A DNA stretch of 64,000 nucleotides from Kribbella pittospori (GCF_004331465.1 NZ_SJKB01000003.1:620001-684000), one strand, 5' to 3'. Positions 18,202 to 27,005 are shown, counted from the first letter of the stretch. The notes: generated by a model not told the origin, from the sequence alone. Numbers and translations are program-made.

Positions 18202-18230
18202 TTGACCTGCAAGCGGTTGCATGCTCTAAT
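18202..18230 (+). promoter_or_regulatory. Promoter with embedded LacI operator for the second lacI gene
   Basis: TTGACC (18202-18207), a 17-bp spacer, and TCTAAT (18225-18230) form a good housekeeping-type promoter. The operator TGCAAGCGGTTGCA (18208-18221) fills most of the spacer, the classical position for repression. Transcription would start near 18237 and leave an untranslated leader of about 200 nt before the lacI start at 18443. Confidence 0.7.
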
Positions 18231-18408
18231 GACCGAACGATCCAGAGAGGGCGGACGTCTCCCGGGCCGGCGCGAGGAAACCCTTCACGACTCGGCGGGA
18301 GATTGTCAGTCGCACGTGTGCGGAGAATTCGGCGACAAAAGATCCGCCGGCATCTCCGCGGCCATTTTCCTCGTGTTGTCCATGCTGTGTTCGGTTGGCT
18401 TGATGGAG

Positions 18409-18423
18409 CGTTTTACTAAAACG
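18409..18423. promoter_or_regulatory. 15-bp perfect palindrome upstream of the second lacI gene
   Basis: CGTTTTA-C-TAAAACG is a perfect odd-length palindrome, unusually AT-rich for this DNA, 19 bp upstream of the lacI start codon. It is a likely autoregulatory operator of the downstream regulator. In the 18231-18408 leader I see no supported gene; one short open frame there is rejected. Confidence 0.55.
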
Positions 18424-18442
18424 TTCTACCAGGAGGTCGGCG

Positions 18443-19477
18443 ATGAGCTCTGATCGAGTGACGATCCGGCAGATCGCCGAGATGAGCGAGGTCTCCGTGA
18501 GTACGGTGTCGAACGTTCTGAACGGCCGCACCCTGCGGATGTCGGCGGAAACGCTGGAACGGGTCCGCGGTGTCATCTCGACGCTCCGCTACCGCCCCAG
18601 CAGCATCGCCCGCGGGCTGGTCACCGGACGGACCGCGACCATCGGGCTGGTCGTCGCCGAGATCGAGACGGCGCTGTTCTTCAGCGCTGTCGGTGCCCTC
18701 GAAACGGCGGCCCGCGCTGCGGGCTACAACCTGATCGTCTGCCACGCCCGCGGTTCCCGGGACGAGGCCGAGGTGGTCACTGTGCTGCGGACGAAGGGCG
18801 TGGACGGGATCATCTTCATCGCCAACTCCGAGGCGGTGGACGACGCCCATCTGACCGGTCTGCCCGCTGCCGGGATCCTCGCCGTCGTCATCAACCGGCG
18901 ACGTCCCGGTCCGGAGTTCGGCCGGGTCACCTGGAACGATCGGGCCGGCGTCGCCGGCGCCGTCGAGCATCTCCACGACCTGGGGCACCGGCGGATCGCC
19001 TTCCTGCGTGGTCCTCGATCCCGTGACAGCACTCGTGAGCGTGCCGCGGGCTACCGCCGGGGACTCAAGAAGGCCGGCCTGCCGTATCAGGAGGACTATG
19101 TCCGCCTCGCGGACTACACCGCCGATCCGTCGACCTGGGAGCGAGCCGCCGGCGAGCTTCTCGATCTCGACCCCGCGCCGACGGCCATCATCGCCTCCGA
19201 CGATTCGGTGGCGGCGGTCGTGATCCGTACGTCGCAGCGCCGGGGGCTGTCGGTTCCCCGTGATCTGGCCGTGGTCGGGATCGACGACCAGATGTTCGCA
19301 ACCCTGCTCAATCCGCCGCTCACCACCATCCGGCTTCCGGTGAAGGAAGCCGCTGAACGCGCTCTGAAAATGCTCGTCGACGCCATCGCGGGGCAGTCGA
19401 TGCGTGAGGTCCGGCTCGACACGGAACTCGTGGTCAGGGACTCCAGTTCGCCAGAACCTCGCACCACCGTCAGCTAG
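18443..19477 (+). CDS. LacI-family transcriptional regulator (ABC-importer operon)
   Basis: The 344-residue protein has a LacI helix-turn-helix (TIRQIAEMSEVSVSTVSNVLNG), a hinge region (PSSIARGLVTGRTATIGL) and a ligand-binding domain. AGGAGG at 18431-18436 sets the ATG. It is the first gene before the ABC importer cluster, 57 bp upstream of the binding-protein gene. It probably controls that cluster and itself. The gap to the next gene holds two small palindromes (TGCCG-TC-CGGCA at 19487 and CTGGAC-C-GTCCAG at 19505). Confidence 0.92.
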   Translation: MSSDRVTIRQIAEMSEVSVSTVSNVLNGRTLRMSAETLERVRGVISTLRYRPSSIARGLVTGRTATIGLVVAEIETALFFSAVGALETAARAAGYNLIVCHARGSRDEAEVVTVLRTKGVDGIIFIANSEAVDDAHLTGLPAAGILAVVINRRRPGPEFGRVTWNDRAGVAGAVEHLHDLGHRRIAFLRGPRSRDSTRERAAGYRRGLKKAGLPYQEDYVRLADYTADPSTWERAAGELLDLDPAPTAIIASDDSVAAVVIRTSQRRGLSVPRDLAVVGIDDQMFATLLNPPLTTIRLPVKEAAERALKMLVDAIAGQSMREVRLDTELVVRDSSSPEPRTTVS

Positions 19478-19534
19478 CCGGATGCCTGCCGTCCGGCAAG
19501 GTCGCTGGACCGTCCAGTCCTGGAAGGAAAGAAC

Positions 19535-20812
19535 ATGATTACGAGGCGCAACTTCTTAGCGGCCACCGGCCTGGCTTCGCTCTCCGCCGCCGGGCTCACC
19601 GCCTGTTCCGGGGGTTCGGCCGGGGGCGACGCCAAGGGCGCGGCGAATCTCGAGGTCATCTGGTGGGGCGCCGACGACCGGGCGGCGATCACCAACTCGA
19701 TCCTCGGTCTGTACGGGAAGAAGTACCCCGGCAACACCGCGAAAGGGCAGTTCCTGCCGTTCGGTGACTACTTCAACAAGCTCAACACACTGGCCGCGTC
19801 GAACAGCCTGCCCGACATCATCCAGCTGAACCTGCCGAACCTCGCTGCCTACGTGAAGAACGGCTTGCTGCTCGATCTCGGCGATGTCGATCTGGGTGAC
19901 TACGCCAAGGCGTCGTTGGAGACCGGCAAGATCGACGGCAAGCTCTACGGCATCAACTTCGGCTACCAGTACCTGACTGTCATGTACAACACCGAGCTCG
20001 TGACGAAGAGCGGGCTGAGCGTTCCGAAGGATCCGGCCGACTGGAACGCATGGGGCGACTTCGGTGTCGAGTTGGCCAAGAAGCTCGGCAACGGCGTGTA
20101 CGGCATGAGTGACAACAGCGCCGAGTCGAACACCTGGGCGTCGTGGCTGACCAGCCGCGGCAAGGGGTTGTTCTCGACCGACGGCAAGCTGGCTCACGAC
20201 GAGGGCGATGCCGTCGCGTGGTACCAGTACTGGAGCGGACTGCGCGACCGCGGCGCCATCGCCTCCGGTGCGGAGAGCCAGACCTATGTGTCCAACGGCG
20301 GTGCGGCCGTCGATCCGCTCACCACCGGCAAGGCCGTGGTCTCGATGAGCCCGATCGTGCAGTTCCAGGGGTATCAGAAGGTCAACAAGATCCCGCTGGG
20401 TCTGGCGCCGTGTCCGATCGGCCCGTCCGGCCGCGGCGAGGTCAATGCGTTCTTCGGCTGGGGCATCTCCTCGAAGACGAAGAATCCGCAGGCTGCCAAG
20501 GAGTTCCTGAATCTCTGGTTCACCGATCCGGCGGCGTTCAAGGAGCTCGGCCTGGATCGTGCCATCCCGGCCTCGCAGAAGCAGCTCGACACCGTGAGCC
20601 AAGGTGCCACCGGCGCGATCAAGACCATGCTCGGCTTCATGGACTCCTACAAGATCTCCCCGGCCTCGCAGCCCGCGTCGCCGCCGAGCATCGGCAGCAA
20701 GGTCCAGGACAGCCTGACCCGGGCCGCCGAGGCGGTGCTGGCCAAGAAGCTGTCCCCGGAGCAGGCCGGCGCCCAGTACTTCAGCGAGATCAAGGCCGCC
20801 GCCGGTGAGTAG
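19535..20812 (+). CDS. Sugar ABC transporter substrate-binding lipoprotein
   Basis: The 425-residue protein starts MITRRNFLAATGLAS with a twin-arginine-like RRNFL and a lipobox GLTAC (lipidated C24), so it is exported and anchored outside the membrane. The body is a type 1 extracellular solute-binding protein (MalE/UgpB-like family), with the typical GKLYGINFGYQYLTVMYNTEL segment. It delivers a saccharide to the two permeases encoded next. The gene set suggests an amino-sugar oligosaccharide or glycoside; the ligand itself is unproved. Confidence 0.92.
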   Translation: MITRRNFLAATGLASLSAAGLTACSGGSAGGDAKGAANLEVIWWGADDRAAITNSILGLYGKKYPGNTAKGQFLPFGDYFNKLNTLAASNSLPDIIQLNLPNLAAYVKNGLLLDLGDVDLGDYAKASLETGKIDGKLYGINFGYQYLTVMYNTELVTKSGLSVPKDPADWNAWGDFGVELAKKLGNGVYGMSDNSAESNTWASWLTSRGKGLFSTDGKLAHDEGDAVAWYQYWSGLRDRGAIASGAESQTYVSNGGAAVDPLTTGKAVVSMSPIVQFQGYQKVNKIPLGLAPCPIGPSGRGEVNAFFGWGISSKTKNPQAAKEFLNLWFTDPAAFKELGLDRAIPASQKQLDTVSQGATGAIKTMLGFMDSYKISPASQPASPPSIGSKVQDSLTRAAEAVLAKKLSPEQAGAQYFSEIKAAAGE

Positions 20813-21785
20813 TTCGCTGGTCCGGAACGCGGGCGAGCAGGTCGAGGTGCCGGCCCCGGGCACCTCCGACCTGGCTCGCCCGCCGGGGGACGCGGCGATG
20901 AGCATGAAGGGCAAGAAGAGCAAGGCCGGGTACTTGTTCCTGACCCCGTGGATCATCGGCTGCGTGTGCCTCACGCTCGGGCCGATCATCGCGTCGCTGT
21001 ACTTCTCCTTCACCGACTACAGCCTGCTGGCCAGCCCGCACTGGGTCGGCTTGAAGAACTACAACGACATGTTCCACGACAAGCGCTACTGGGCCTCGGT
21101 CGTCGTCACGGTGAAGTACGTGTTCATCGGGGTCCCGATCAAGCTCGGGATCGCGCTGCTGATCGCGATCCTGCTCAAGGACGGCATGCGGCACATGTCT
21201 GTCTACCGGGCGATCTACTACGTGCCCTCGCTGCTCGGCGGCAGCGTGGCGATCGCGATCCTGTGGCGCCAGATCTTCGGTGATCCAGGCATCTTCCAGT
21301 CGTTCCTGGCACTGTTCGGGATCGAGAGCCAGGGATGGCTGACCAGCCCGGCCACCTCGCTGAACACGCTCATCGTCCTGGAGGCCTGGCAGTTCGGCTC
21401 GCCCATGCTGATCTTCCTGGCCGGCCTGCGCCAGATGCCCCAGGACCTGTACGACTCGGCGGCCGTCGACGGCGCCGGGGCGGTACGGAAGTTCTGGCAC
21501 GTCACGTTCCCGCTGCTGACCCCGATCCTCTTCTTCAACCTCGTGCTGCAGATGATCGGATCGTTCCAGGCGTTCACGCCGTCGTTCATCATCAGCAGCG
21601 GCACCGGCGGGCCGGTCGACAGCACGCTGTTCTACACCCTCTACCTGTACATCCAGGGCTTCGGGAACCTCCAGATGGGCTACGCGTCCGCGATGGCCTG
21701 GGTGCTCCTGGTCGTGGTCGGCGGCATCACCGGGCTGTTGTTCTACACCGCCAAGTACTGGGTCTTCTACGGAGATGCGAGATGA
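20805..21785 (+). CDS. Sugar ABC transporter permease (MalF-type)
   Basis: The 326-residue protein has six predicted membrane spans and the EAA-type cytoplasmic loop DLYDSAAVDGAGAVRKFWHVTFPLL that contacts the ATPase. The GTG start overlaps the binding-protein stop by 8 bases. An ATG at 20898 (MSMKGKK) just before the first span is an alternative start. No ATPase gene accompanies the importer, common in actinobacteria where one MsiK-like ATPase serves many importers. Confidence 0.9.
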   Translation: MSSSLVRNAGEQVEVPAPGTSDLARPPGDAAMSMKGKKSKAGYLFLTPWIIGCVCLTLGPIIASLYFSFTDYSLLASPHWVGLKNYNDMFHDKRYWASVVVTVKYVFIGVPIKLGIALLIAILLKDGMRHMSVYRAIYYVPSLLGGSVAIAILWRQIFGDPGIFQSFLALFGIESQGWLTSPATSLNTLIVLEAWQFGSPMLIFLAGLRQMPQDLYDSAAVDGAGAVRKFWHVTFPLLTPILFFNLVLQMIGSFQAFTPSFIISSGTGGPVDSTLFYTLYLYIQGFGNLQMGYASAMAWVLLVVVGGITGLLFYTAKYWVFYGDAR

Positions 21786-22672
21786 CGACGAGCACCATCG
21801 ACGTGGGCCGGGTCCGGACCCGGCCCAAGGTCAAGAACACCAAGCCGCTGTGGCGCCGGATCGTCAAGCACGGCGTACTGATCCTCGGCGCCGTCCTGAT
21901 GATCTACCCCCTGCTGTGGATGTTCGGATCGTCGTTCAAGCCGGAGAGCCAGATCCTCGGTACCGCGAATCCCTTTCCCGGCAAGGGCGCCAACCTCAAG
22001 GGCTATATCTCGGGCTGGTCGGCGCTGGGTTTTCCCTTCTGGCGCTACTTCCTCAACTCGTTCATCATCTGCGCGCTGTGCATCGTCGGGAACCTGTTGT
22101 CCTGCTCGCTGGCGGCCTTCGCCTTCGCCCGGCTCGAGTTCCGGTTCAAAGGCAAGATGTTCGCGATCATGATGGGCACGATCATCCTGCCGTTCCACGT
22201 CCTCGTCGTACCACAGTTCGTGCTCTTCCGCACGATGGGCATGGTCGACACGATCCTGCCGCTGGTGGTGCCGAAGTTCCTGGCCGTCGACGCGTTCTTC
22301 ATCTTCTTGATGATCCAGTTCATGCGGAACGTGCCCCGCGAACTCGACGAGGCGGCAGCCCTGGACGGCTGCGGACCGCTCGGACTGTACTGGCGGATCA
22401 TGATGCCGCTGTGCCTGCCGGCGCTCGCGACCACGGCCATCTTCACCTTCATCTTCACCTACAACGACTTCTTCAGTCAGCTGCTCTATCTGTCCGACAC
22501 GTCGAAGTTCACCGTGCCGCTGGCGCTGAGATCGTTCATCGACAACACCGCGACCTCGAACTACGCCGGCCTGTTGGCGATGTCGACGCTTGCACTGCTG
22601 CCCGTCATCGGGTTCTTCCTCGTGTTCCAGAAACTGCTGGTCGAGGGCATCGCCACGACCGGCATCAAGTGA
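21782..22672 (+). CDS. Sugar ABC transporter permease (MalG-type)
   Basis: The 296-residue protein has six spans and the EAA loop ELDEAAALDGCGPLGLYWRIMMPLCLPAL. Its ATG overlaps the stop of the first permease as ATGA, so the two subunits are made in equal amount. It completes the membrane channel of the importer. A PIG-L deacetylase gene follows after 6 bp. Confidence 0.92.
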   Translation: MTTSTIDVGRVRTRPKVKNTKPLWRRIVKHGVLILGAVLMIYPLLWMFGSSFKPESQILGTANPFPGKGANLKGYISGWSALGFPFWRYFLNSFIICALCIVGNLLSCSLAAFAFARLEFRFKGKMFAIMMGTIILPFHVLVVPQFVLFRTMGMVDTILPLVVPKFLAVDAFFIFLMIQFMRNVPRELDEAAALDGCGPLGLYWRIMMPLCLPALATTAIFTFIFTYNDFFSQLLYLSDTSKFTVPLALRSFIDNTATSNYAGLLAMSTLALLPVIGFFLVFQKLLVEGIATTGIK

Positions 22673-22678
22673 GGTGAC

Positions 22679-23431
22679 ATGTACTTCAAGGATTACCGGA
22701 AGGTCCTGGTGGTCTTCGCCCATCCCGACGACGCCGAGGGGCAGTTCGGCGGCACGATCGCCCGGCTGGTCCGCCAAGGCGCGGAGGTCAACTACGTGTG
22801 CTGTACGGACGGCAGCCGGGGCGGCACGGATCCGTCGATGACGGATGCCGAGCTGACCGCGATCCGGGCGGCCGAGCAGCGGGCTGCCGCCGATCTGCTC
22901 GGCGTCAAGGAGGTCACGTACCTCGGCCGGAAGAACGGCACCCTGGAGGTCACCACGGACCTGCGCCGCGACATCGTCCGGGAGATCCGCAGGCACAAGC
23001 CCGAGCTGATCCTGACGCTCTCGCCGTTCCGCGTTCTCGACGCGCCCATCGGGCTCTCGCACGCCGATCACATGAACGCGGCGGAGGCCACGCTCATCGC
23101 GGTGTATCCCGAGGCCGACAGCCCGCGTGCCTATCCCGAGTTGCTGGACGAGGGGTTCGAGCCGCACAGCGTGAACGACGTCTGGATCCCGGCGGTGAAC
23201 GGGGCCGACCGCATCATCGACGTCACGGACACGGTCGAGGTGAAGGCGCGGGCCTGGTTGTGCCACAAGAGCCAGGCCGGCGCCAAGACGGGCAAGCCGG
23301 CCTGGTCTTTCGAGCCTCGGATGGGCGCGCGGATGCGGGCGGCCGGCGCGAAGATCGGCGTCGCCTTCGCCGAGAGCTTCCGAAACATCGAGATCACGAG
23401 TTCCGTACCGGCTCCCAGCCCACAGGTCTGA
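22679..23431 (+). CDS. PIG-L/LmbE-family deacetylase, copy 1
   Basis: The 250-residue protein carries the PIG-L zinc motif AHPDDAE (H15-P-D17-D18) and the second motif SHADH (128-131). Enzymes of this superfamily remove N-acetyl groups from GlcNAc-containing molecules, for example MshB on GlcNAc-inositol and chitobiose deacetylases. It is cytoplasmic and lies in the importer operon, so it most likely deacetylates the imported compound. The next gene is a close paralogue with the same length and N-terminus. Confidence 0.9.
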   Translation: MYFKDYRKVLVVFAHPDDAEGQFGGTIARLVRQGAEVNYVCCTDGSRGGTDPSMTDAELTAIRAAEQRAAADLLGVKEVTYLGRKNGTLEVTTDLRRDIVREIRRHKPELILTLSPFRVLDAPIGLSHADHMNAAEATLIAVYPEADSPRAYPELLDEGFEPHSVNDVWIPAVNGADRIIDVTDTVEVKARAWLCHKSQAGAKTGKPAWSFEPRMGARMRAAGAKIGVAFAESFRNIEITSSVPAPSPQV

Positions 23432-23463
23432 ACCCATCCCGGCCCGCACTCTCGAGGAGACAG

Positions 23464-24216
23464 ATGTACTTCAAGGATTACCAACGAGTCCTCGCCGTCT
23501 TCGCCCATCCTGACGACGCCGAGTTCCAGTTCGGCGGCACCGTCGCCGCGCTGACCCGGCGCGGAGCAGAGGTGAACTACGTGTGCTGTACGGACGGCAG
23601 CCGCGGCGGCACGGATCCGTCGATGACCGACGCCGAACTGACGGCGATCCGTGCGGCGGAGCAGCGCGCCGCCGCGGACGTGCTCGGCGTCAAGGAGGTC
23701 AGGTACCTCGGCCGGAAGAACGGCACGCTGGAAGTGACCGAAGATCTCCGCCACGACATCGTCCGCGAGATTCGGCGCTACAAGCCCCAGCTCATCCTCA
23801 CGATGGCGCCGTTCCGCGTCCTGGACATGCCGATCTCGCTGTCCCACGCCGATCACATGGCGGCGGCCGAAGCGACGCTGATCGCGACGTACCCCGAAGC
23901 CAGCAGCCCGCGTGCCTACACGGACCTGCTCGACGAGGGGTTCGAGCCGCACCGGGTCAACGATGTCTGGATTCCGGCCAACGGCGACGCCGACCGGATC
24001 ATCGATGTGACGGACGTCGTGGAACTCAAGGCCCGTGCGATCAAGTGCCACACCAGCCAGCTCGGTGGCAAGACCGGCAAGCCCGCCTGGAGTTTCGACG
24101 ACCGGCCCGGGCCGGCGCTGCGCGCGGCGGGTGCGAAGATCGGTGTTGCTTTCGCCGAAAGCTTCCGCACCATCGAGATCCTGAAAACCGAACCAGCGAA
24201 AGGCCCTCAGGTATGA
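23464..24216 (+). CDS. PIG-L/LmbE-family deacetylase, copy 2
   Basis: This 250-residue paralogue shares the motifs AHPDDAE and SHADH with copy 1 and is near identical from VNYVCCTDGSRGG to LGRKNGTLEVT. The DNA differs mostly at synonymous positions, so the duplication is old and both copies are under selection. Differences cluster after residue 100 (LTMAPFRVLDMPISL against LTLSPFRVLDAPIGL) and near the C-terminus. That may mean different substrates or a heteromer. GAGGAG precedes the ATG, and the stop overlaps the next start as ATGA. Confidence 0.9.
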   Translation: MYFKDYQRVLAVFAHPDDAEFQFGGTVAALTRRGAEVNYVCCTDGSRGGTDPSMTDAELTAIRAAEQRAAADVLGVKEVRYLGRKNGTLEVTEDLRHDIVREIRRYKPQLILTMAPFRVLDMPISLSHADHMAAAEATLIATYPEASSPRAYTDLLDEGFEPHRVNDVWIPANGDADRIIDVTDVVELKARAIKCHTSQLGGKTGKPAWSFDDRPGPALRAAGAKIGVAFAESFRTIEILKTEPAKGPQV

Positions 24217-25277
24217 GTGACGACAGTCTCGGCTTCGGCATCGTCGGCTGCGGCGTGATCAGCCGCTGGCATGCCAACGCGTTGAGCGAGATTCCCGAGG
24301 CGAAGCTGATCGCCGTCAACGACGTGATCGGTGAGCGCGCCGACGCTCTCGCCGCGGAGTTCGGCGTAGAGAGTTTCGCGAACCTCGACGACATGCTCGC
24401 CCGCGACGACATCCAGGTCATCTGTGTCGCCACCCCGAGCGGCCTGCACGCCGAGATCGGCATCGCGGCGGCGCAAGCGGGCAAGCACGTGCTGGTGGAG
24501 AAGCCCATCGACGTCACGCTGGAGATGGCGGACAGGCTGATCACCGCCTGCGCCGACGCCGGCGTCCAGCTGAGCGTGATCTCCCAGCACCGCTTCGACG
24601 ACGGCCTGCAGGAAGTGCGTGGCCTGATCGATTCCGGCCGGCTCGGCCGGCTCGTGGTCGGGACGGCGTCGACCAAGTGGTACCGCACGCAGGGGTACTA
24701 CGACGGCGCCGACTGGCGAGGTACCTGGAAGCTCGACGGCGGCGGCAGCCTGATGAACCAGGGCGTGCACTACGTCGACCTGCTGCTGTGGCTGATGGGT
24801 CCGGTGAAGAGCCTGGTCGCCCAGGCCAGCACGCTCGCGCACGACATCGAGGTCGAGGACGACGCGGCGGCACTCGTGCGCTTCGTCAACGGTGCCGTCG
24901 GCACGGTGCATGCGAGCACCACGATGTACCCGGGACTCCCGGAGCGACTGGAGATCTGCGGTACGGAGGGCTCCGTGGCGATCGACGACGGGACCATCGT
25001 GATGAAGGAGCTCAAGGACGAGAAGGGCGAGACCGGTGCCTATGGCAACCGCAAGTCCACCTCCTCCGAGGGCGTCGCGTCGACGACAGCCGCCTCCGAT
25101 CCCACCGCGATCAAGCACGAGGGCCATCGCCGCCAGATTGTGGACCTGATCAGTGCCATCAAGTCGGGCACCCCGCTGTTGAGCTCGGGGCAGGACGGCC
25201 GCCGGGCGCTGGAGTTCATCCTGTCCGTGTACGAATCCTCCAAGACCGAAGCGCCGGTCGCGCTGAGCGGAGAATGA
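24213..25277 (+). CDS. Gfo/Idh/MocA family oxidoreductase
   Basis: The 354-residue protein has a canonical GIVGCGVISRWHA dinucleotide loop, the EKP motif (VLVEKPIDV) and the catalytic-region GGSLMNQGVHYVDLLLW histidine. It belongs to the inositol/glucose-fructose/3-keto-sugar dehydrogenase family. It is translationally coupled to the deacetylase upstream and 1 bp from the isomerase downstream. It therefore probably oxidises the deacetylated sugar or the aglycone. Confidence 0.9.
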   Translation: MSDDSLGFGIVGCGVISRWHANALSEIPEAKLIAVNDVIGERADALAAEFGVESFANLDDMLARDDIQVICVATPSGLHAEIGIAAAQAGKHVLVEKPIDVTLEMADRLITACADAGVQLSVISQHRFDDGLQEVRGLIDSGRLGRLVVGTASTKWYRTQGYYDGADWRGTWKLDGGGSLMNQGVHYVDLLLWLMGPVKSLVAQASTLAHDIEVEDDAAALVRFVNGAVGTVHASTTMYPGLPERLEICGTEGSVAIDDGTIVMKELKDEKGETGAYGNRKSTSSEGVASTTAASDPTAIKHEGHRRQIVDLISAIKSGTPLLSSGQDGRRALEFILSVYESSKTEAPVALSGE

Positions 25278-25278
25278 G

Positions 25279-26106
25279 ATGTGGACACTGTCCGGCTTCG
25301 CCGATGAGATCTCGCCCGAGCCGTCGGTGCAGTGTGAGGTGCTCACCGGCTTGGGCATCTCCCACATAGAGGTCCGCAGCGCCTGGAACACCAATGTGCT
25401 CGACCTGGACGACGAACAACTGGCCGCGGTTACCGCCCAGTTGCGGGACAGCGACATCCGGACCTCCTCGATCGGCTCACCGATCGGCAAGGTCTCGGTC
25501 GTCGACGATTTCGACGAACACCTGCGCCGGTTCGACCGCGCCTTGCGGGTGGCGGAGGTGCTCGAGGCGCCGTACATCCGGATCTTCTCCTTCTACTATC
25601 CGGATGGCGACGAGCCCAAGCAGCACCGTGACGAGGTACTGCGGCGACTGTCGACGCTCGCCGAGCGGGCGGCCGGGCGAGACGTGATCCTGCTGCACGA
25701 GAACGAGAAGAAGATCTACGGCGATCTGCCGGAACGCTGCCTCGACATCATCGAGTCCGTCGGCTCACCGAACCTCAAGATCGCCTGGGATGCGGCGAAC
25801 TTCGTCCAGTGCGGGATCTCCCCCTTCCCGGAGGCCTTCAACCTGTTGCGCCCACATCTGGAGTACGTGCAGATCAAGGACGCCCTGCTCGCCGACAACC
25901 GCGTAGTGGTGGCGGGTGCCGGCGACGGCGGCGTCGTCGAGACGATCCGTGCCCTGAAGGCAGACGGCTTCGACGGCTTCTTCTCCATGGAACCCCACCT
26001 CAGCACCGCCGGCCCCGCCGGAGGCTTCAGCGGCCCCGACCTCTTCCAGCAAGCCACAACCGCCTTCACCAACATCCTCGACCAGGAAGACATCCCCTAC
26101 CGCTGA
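25279..26106 (+). CDS. Sugar phosphate isomerase/epimerase-like TIM-barrel protein
   Basis: The 275-residue protein is a xylose-isomerase-like TIM barrel. Metal-ligand acids are expected in LLHENEKKIYGD, KIAWDAANF, VQIKDAL and FFSMEPHL. Family members include IolE/IolI, hydroxypyruvate isomerase and enzymes of 3-keto-glycoside breakdown, often beside Gfo/Idh oxidoreductases as here. It is the last gene of the importer operon and overlaps the convergent lysR gene by 10 bp. Confidence 0.87.
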   Translation: MWTLSGFADEISPEPSVQCEVLTGLGISHIEVRSAWNTNVLDLDDEQLAAVTAQLRDSDIRTSSIGSPIGKVSVVDDFDEHLRRFDRALRVAEVLEAPYIRIFSFYYPDGDEPKQHRDEVLRRLSTLAERAAGRDVILLHENEKKIYGDLPERCLDIIESVGSPNLKIAWDAANFVQCGISPFPEAFNLLRPHLEYVQIKDALLADNRVVVAGAGDGGVVETIRALKADGFDGFFSMEPHLSTAGPAGGFSGPDLFQQATTAFTNILDQEDIPYR

Positions 26107-27005
26107 TCCGGTGACGGTCGCCCAAGAGGCTCCTCGGCAACACCTCTACCGGTCAGGAAGTCGCGGAAGGCGGCTGCTGCGGGGGTCAGGGGGCGTTCGC
26201 CGAGGGTCATCAGGCCGATGGGTGGGTGGTTGAGGTGCGGGAGCGGATGGACCTCGATCGGCGGTCCGGGAGCGCGGGCCGCCGATCCAGCGAGCAGGGC
26301 GACGCCCAGGCCGGCGGAGACGAGTTCACGGATGCTGGCCGGGCTGTACGTCTCGAACTCGATCCGCGGGATGAAACCGGCGTCCGCCGACGCCCGGGTG
26401 AGAATCTCGTGCAGACCGCTCCCGACCGGCAGACAGATGAAGCTCTCATCGCGCGCGGCCGCGAGGGACGGCTCGTCCAACCGACGCCCGGGAGGAGTGA
26501 CGAGTACGACGCTTTCCTCGACCAGCCGGCGTACGACGTACCGCGGTGACAGATCCGCGTGGACCGGGCCGATCACGACATCGAGCTCACCGCCGTCGAG
26601 GGCCTCGAGCAGAACGTCGATCAGCCCCGAACGCAGCGTGAGCCCGAGACCGGGATAGCGCCGGCGGAAGTCGGCCAGCTGCGCCGGCAGCTGAAGGGTG
26701 CCCAGCACTTCGGTGGCGCCGATGCGCACCCGTCCGCGCAGCACCGCCGCCAGTTGGTCGAGATCCGCGCGCCCGGCGTCGAGCTCGTCGAGCACCCGCC
26801 GCGTGCGCGACCAGAACAGCTCACCTGCGTGCGTCAGGGAGACTCGGCGGGTACTGCGCTGCAGCAGTTCGGTTCCCAGCTCGGTTTCGAGCCGCCGGAT
26901 CTGTGCGGAGATCGCCGGCTGCGCGATGCGCAGGTTCTCGGCGGCGCGGGTGAAGCCACCATGACGTACGACGGCATCGAAGTAGACCAGTTGGCGCAGC
27001 TCCAC
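26097..27005 (-). CDS. LysR-family transcriptional regulator
   Basis: The 302-residue protein has the LysR winged helix (FDAVVRHGGFTRAAENLRIAQPAISAQIRRLE) followed by the effector-binding domain. It diverges from the aldo/keto reductase gene across 79 bp, the usual arrangement for LysR control of a divergent target. I could not single out one T-N11-A box with confidence. Confidence 0.92.
   Translation of the reverse strand: MELRQLVYFDAVVRHGGFTRAAENLRIAQPAISAQIRRLETELGTELLQRSTRRVSLTHAGELFWSRTRRVLDELDAGRADLDQLAAVLRGRVRIGATEVLGTLQLPAQLADFRRRYPGLGLTLRSGLIDVLLEALDGGELDVVIGPVHADLSPRYVVRRLVEESVVLVTPPGRRLDEPSLAAARDESFICLPVGSGLHEILTRASADAGFIPRIEFETYSPASIRELVSAGLGVALLAGSAARAPGPPIEVHPLPHLNHPPIGLMTLGERPLTPAAAAFRDFLTGRGVAEEPLGRPSPDQR

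Noticed and set aside
18229-18453. A 74-codon open frame in the leader of the second lacI gene, starting MTERSREGG
   Set aside because: Its ATG overlaps the -10 element TCTAAT, so it would lie upstream of the expected transcript start. It has no ribosome site and runs into the lacI start in another frame.
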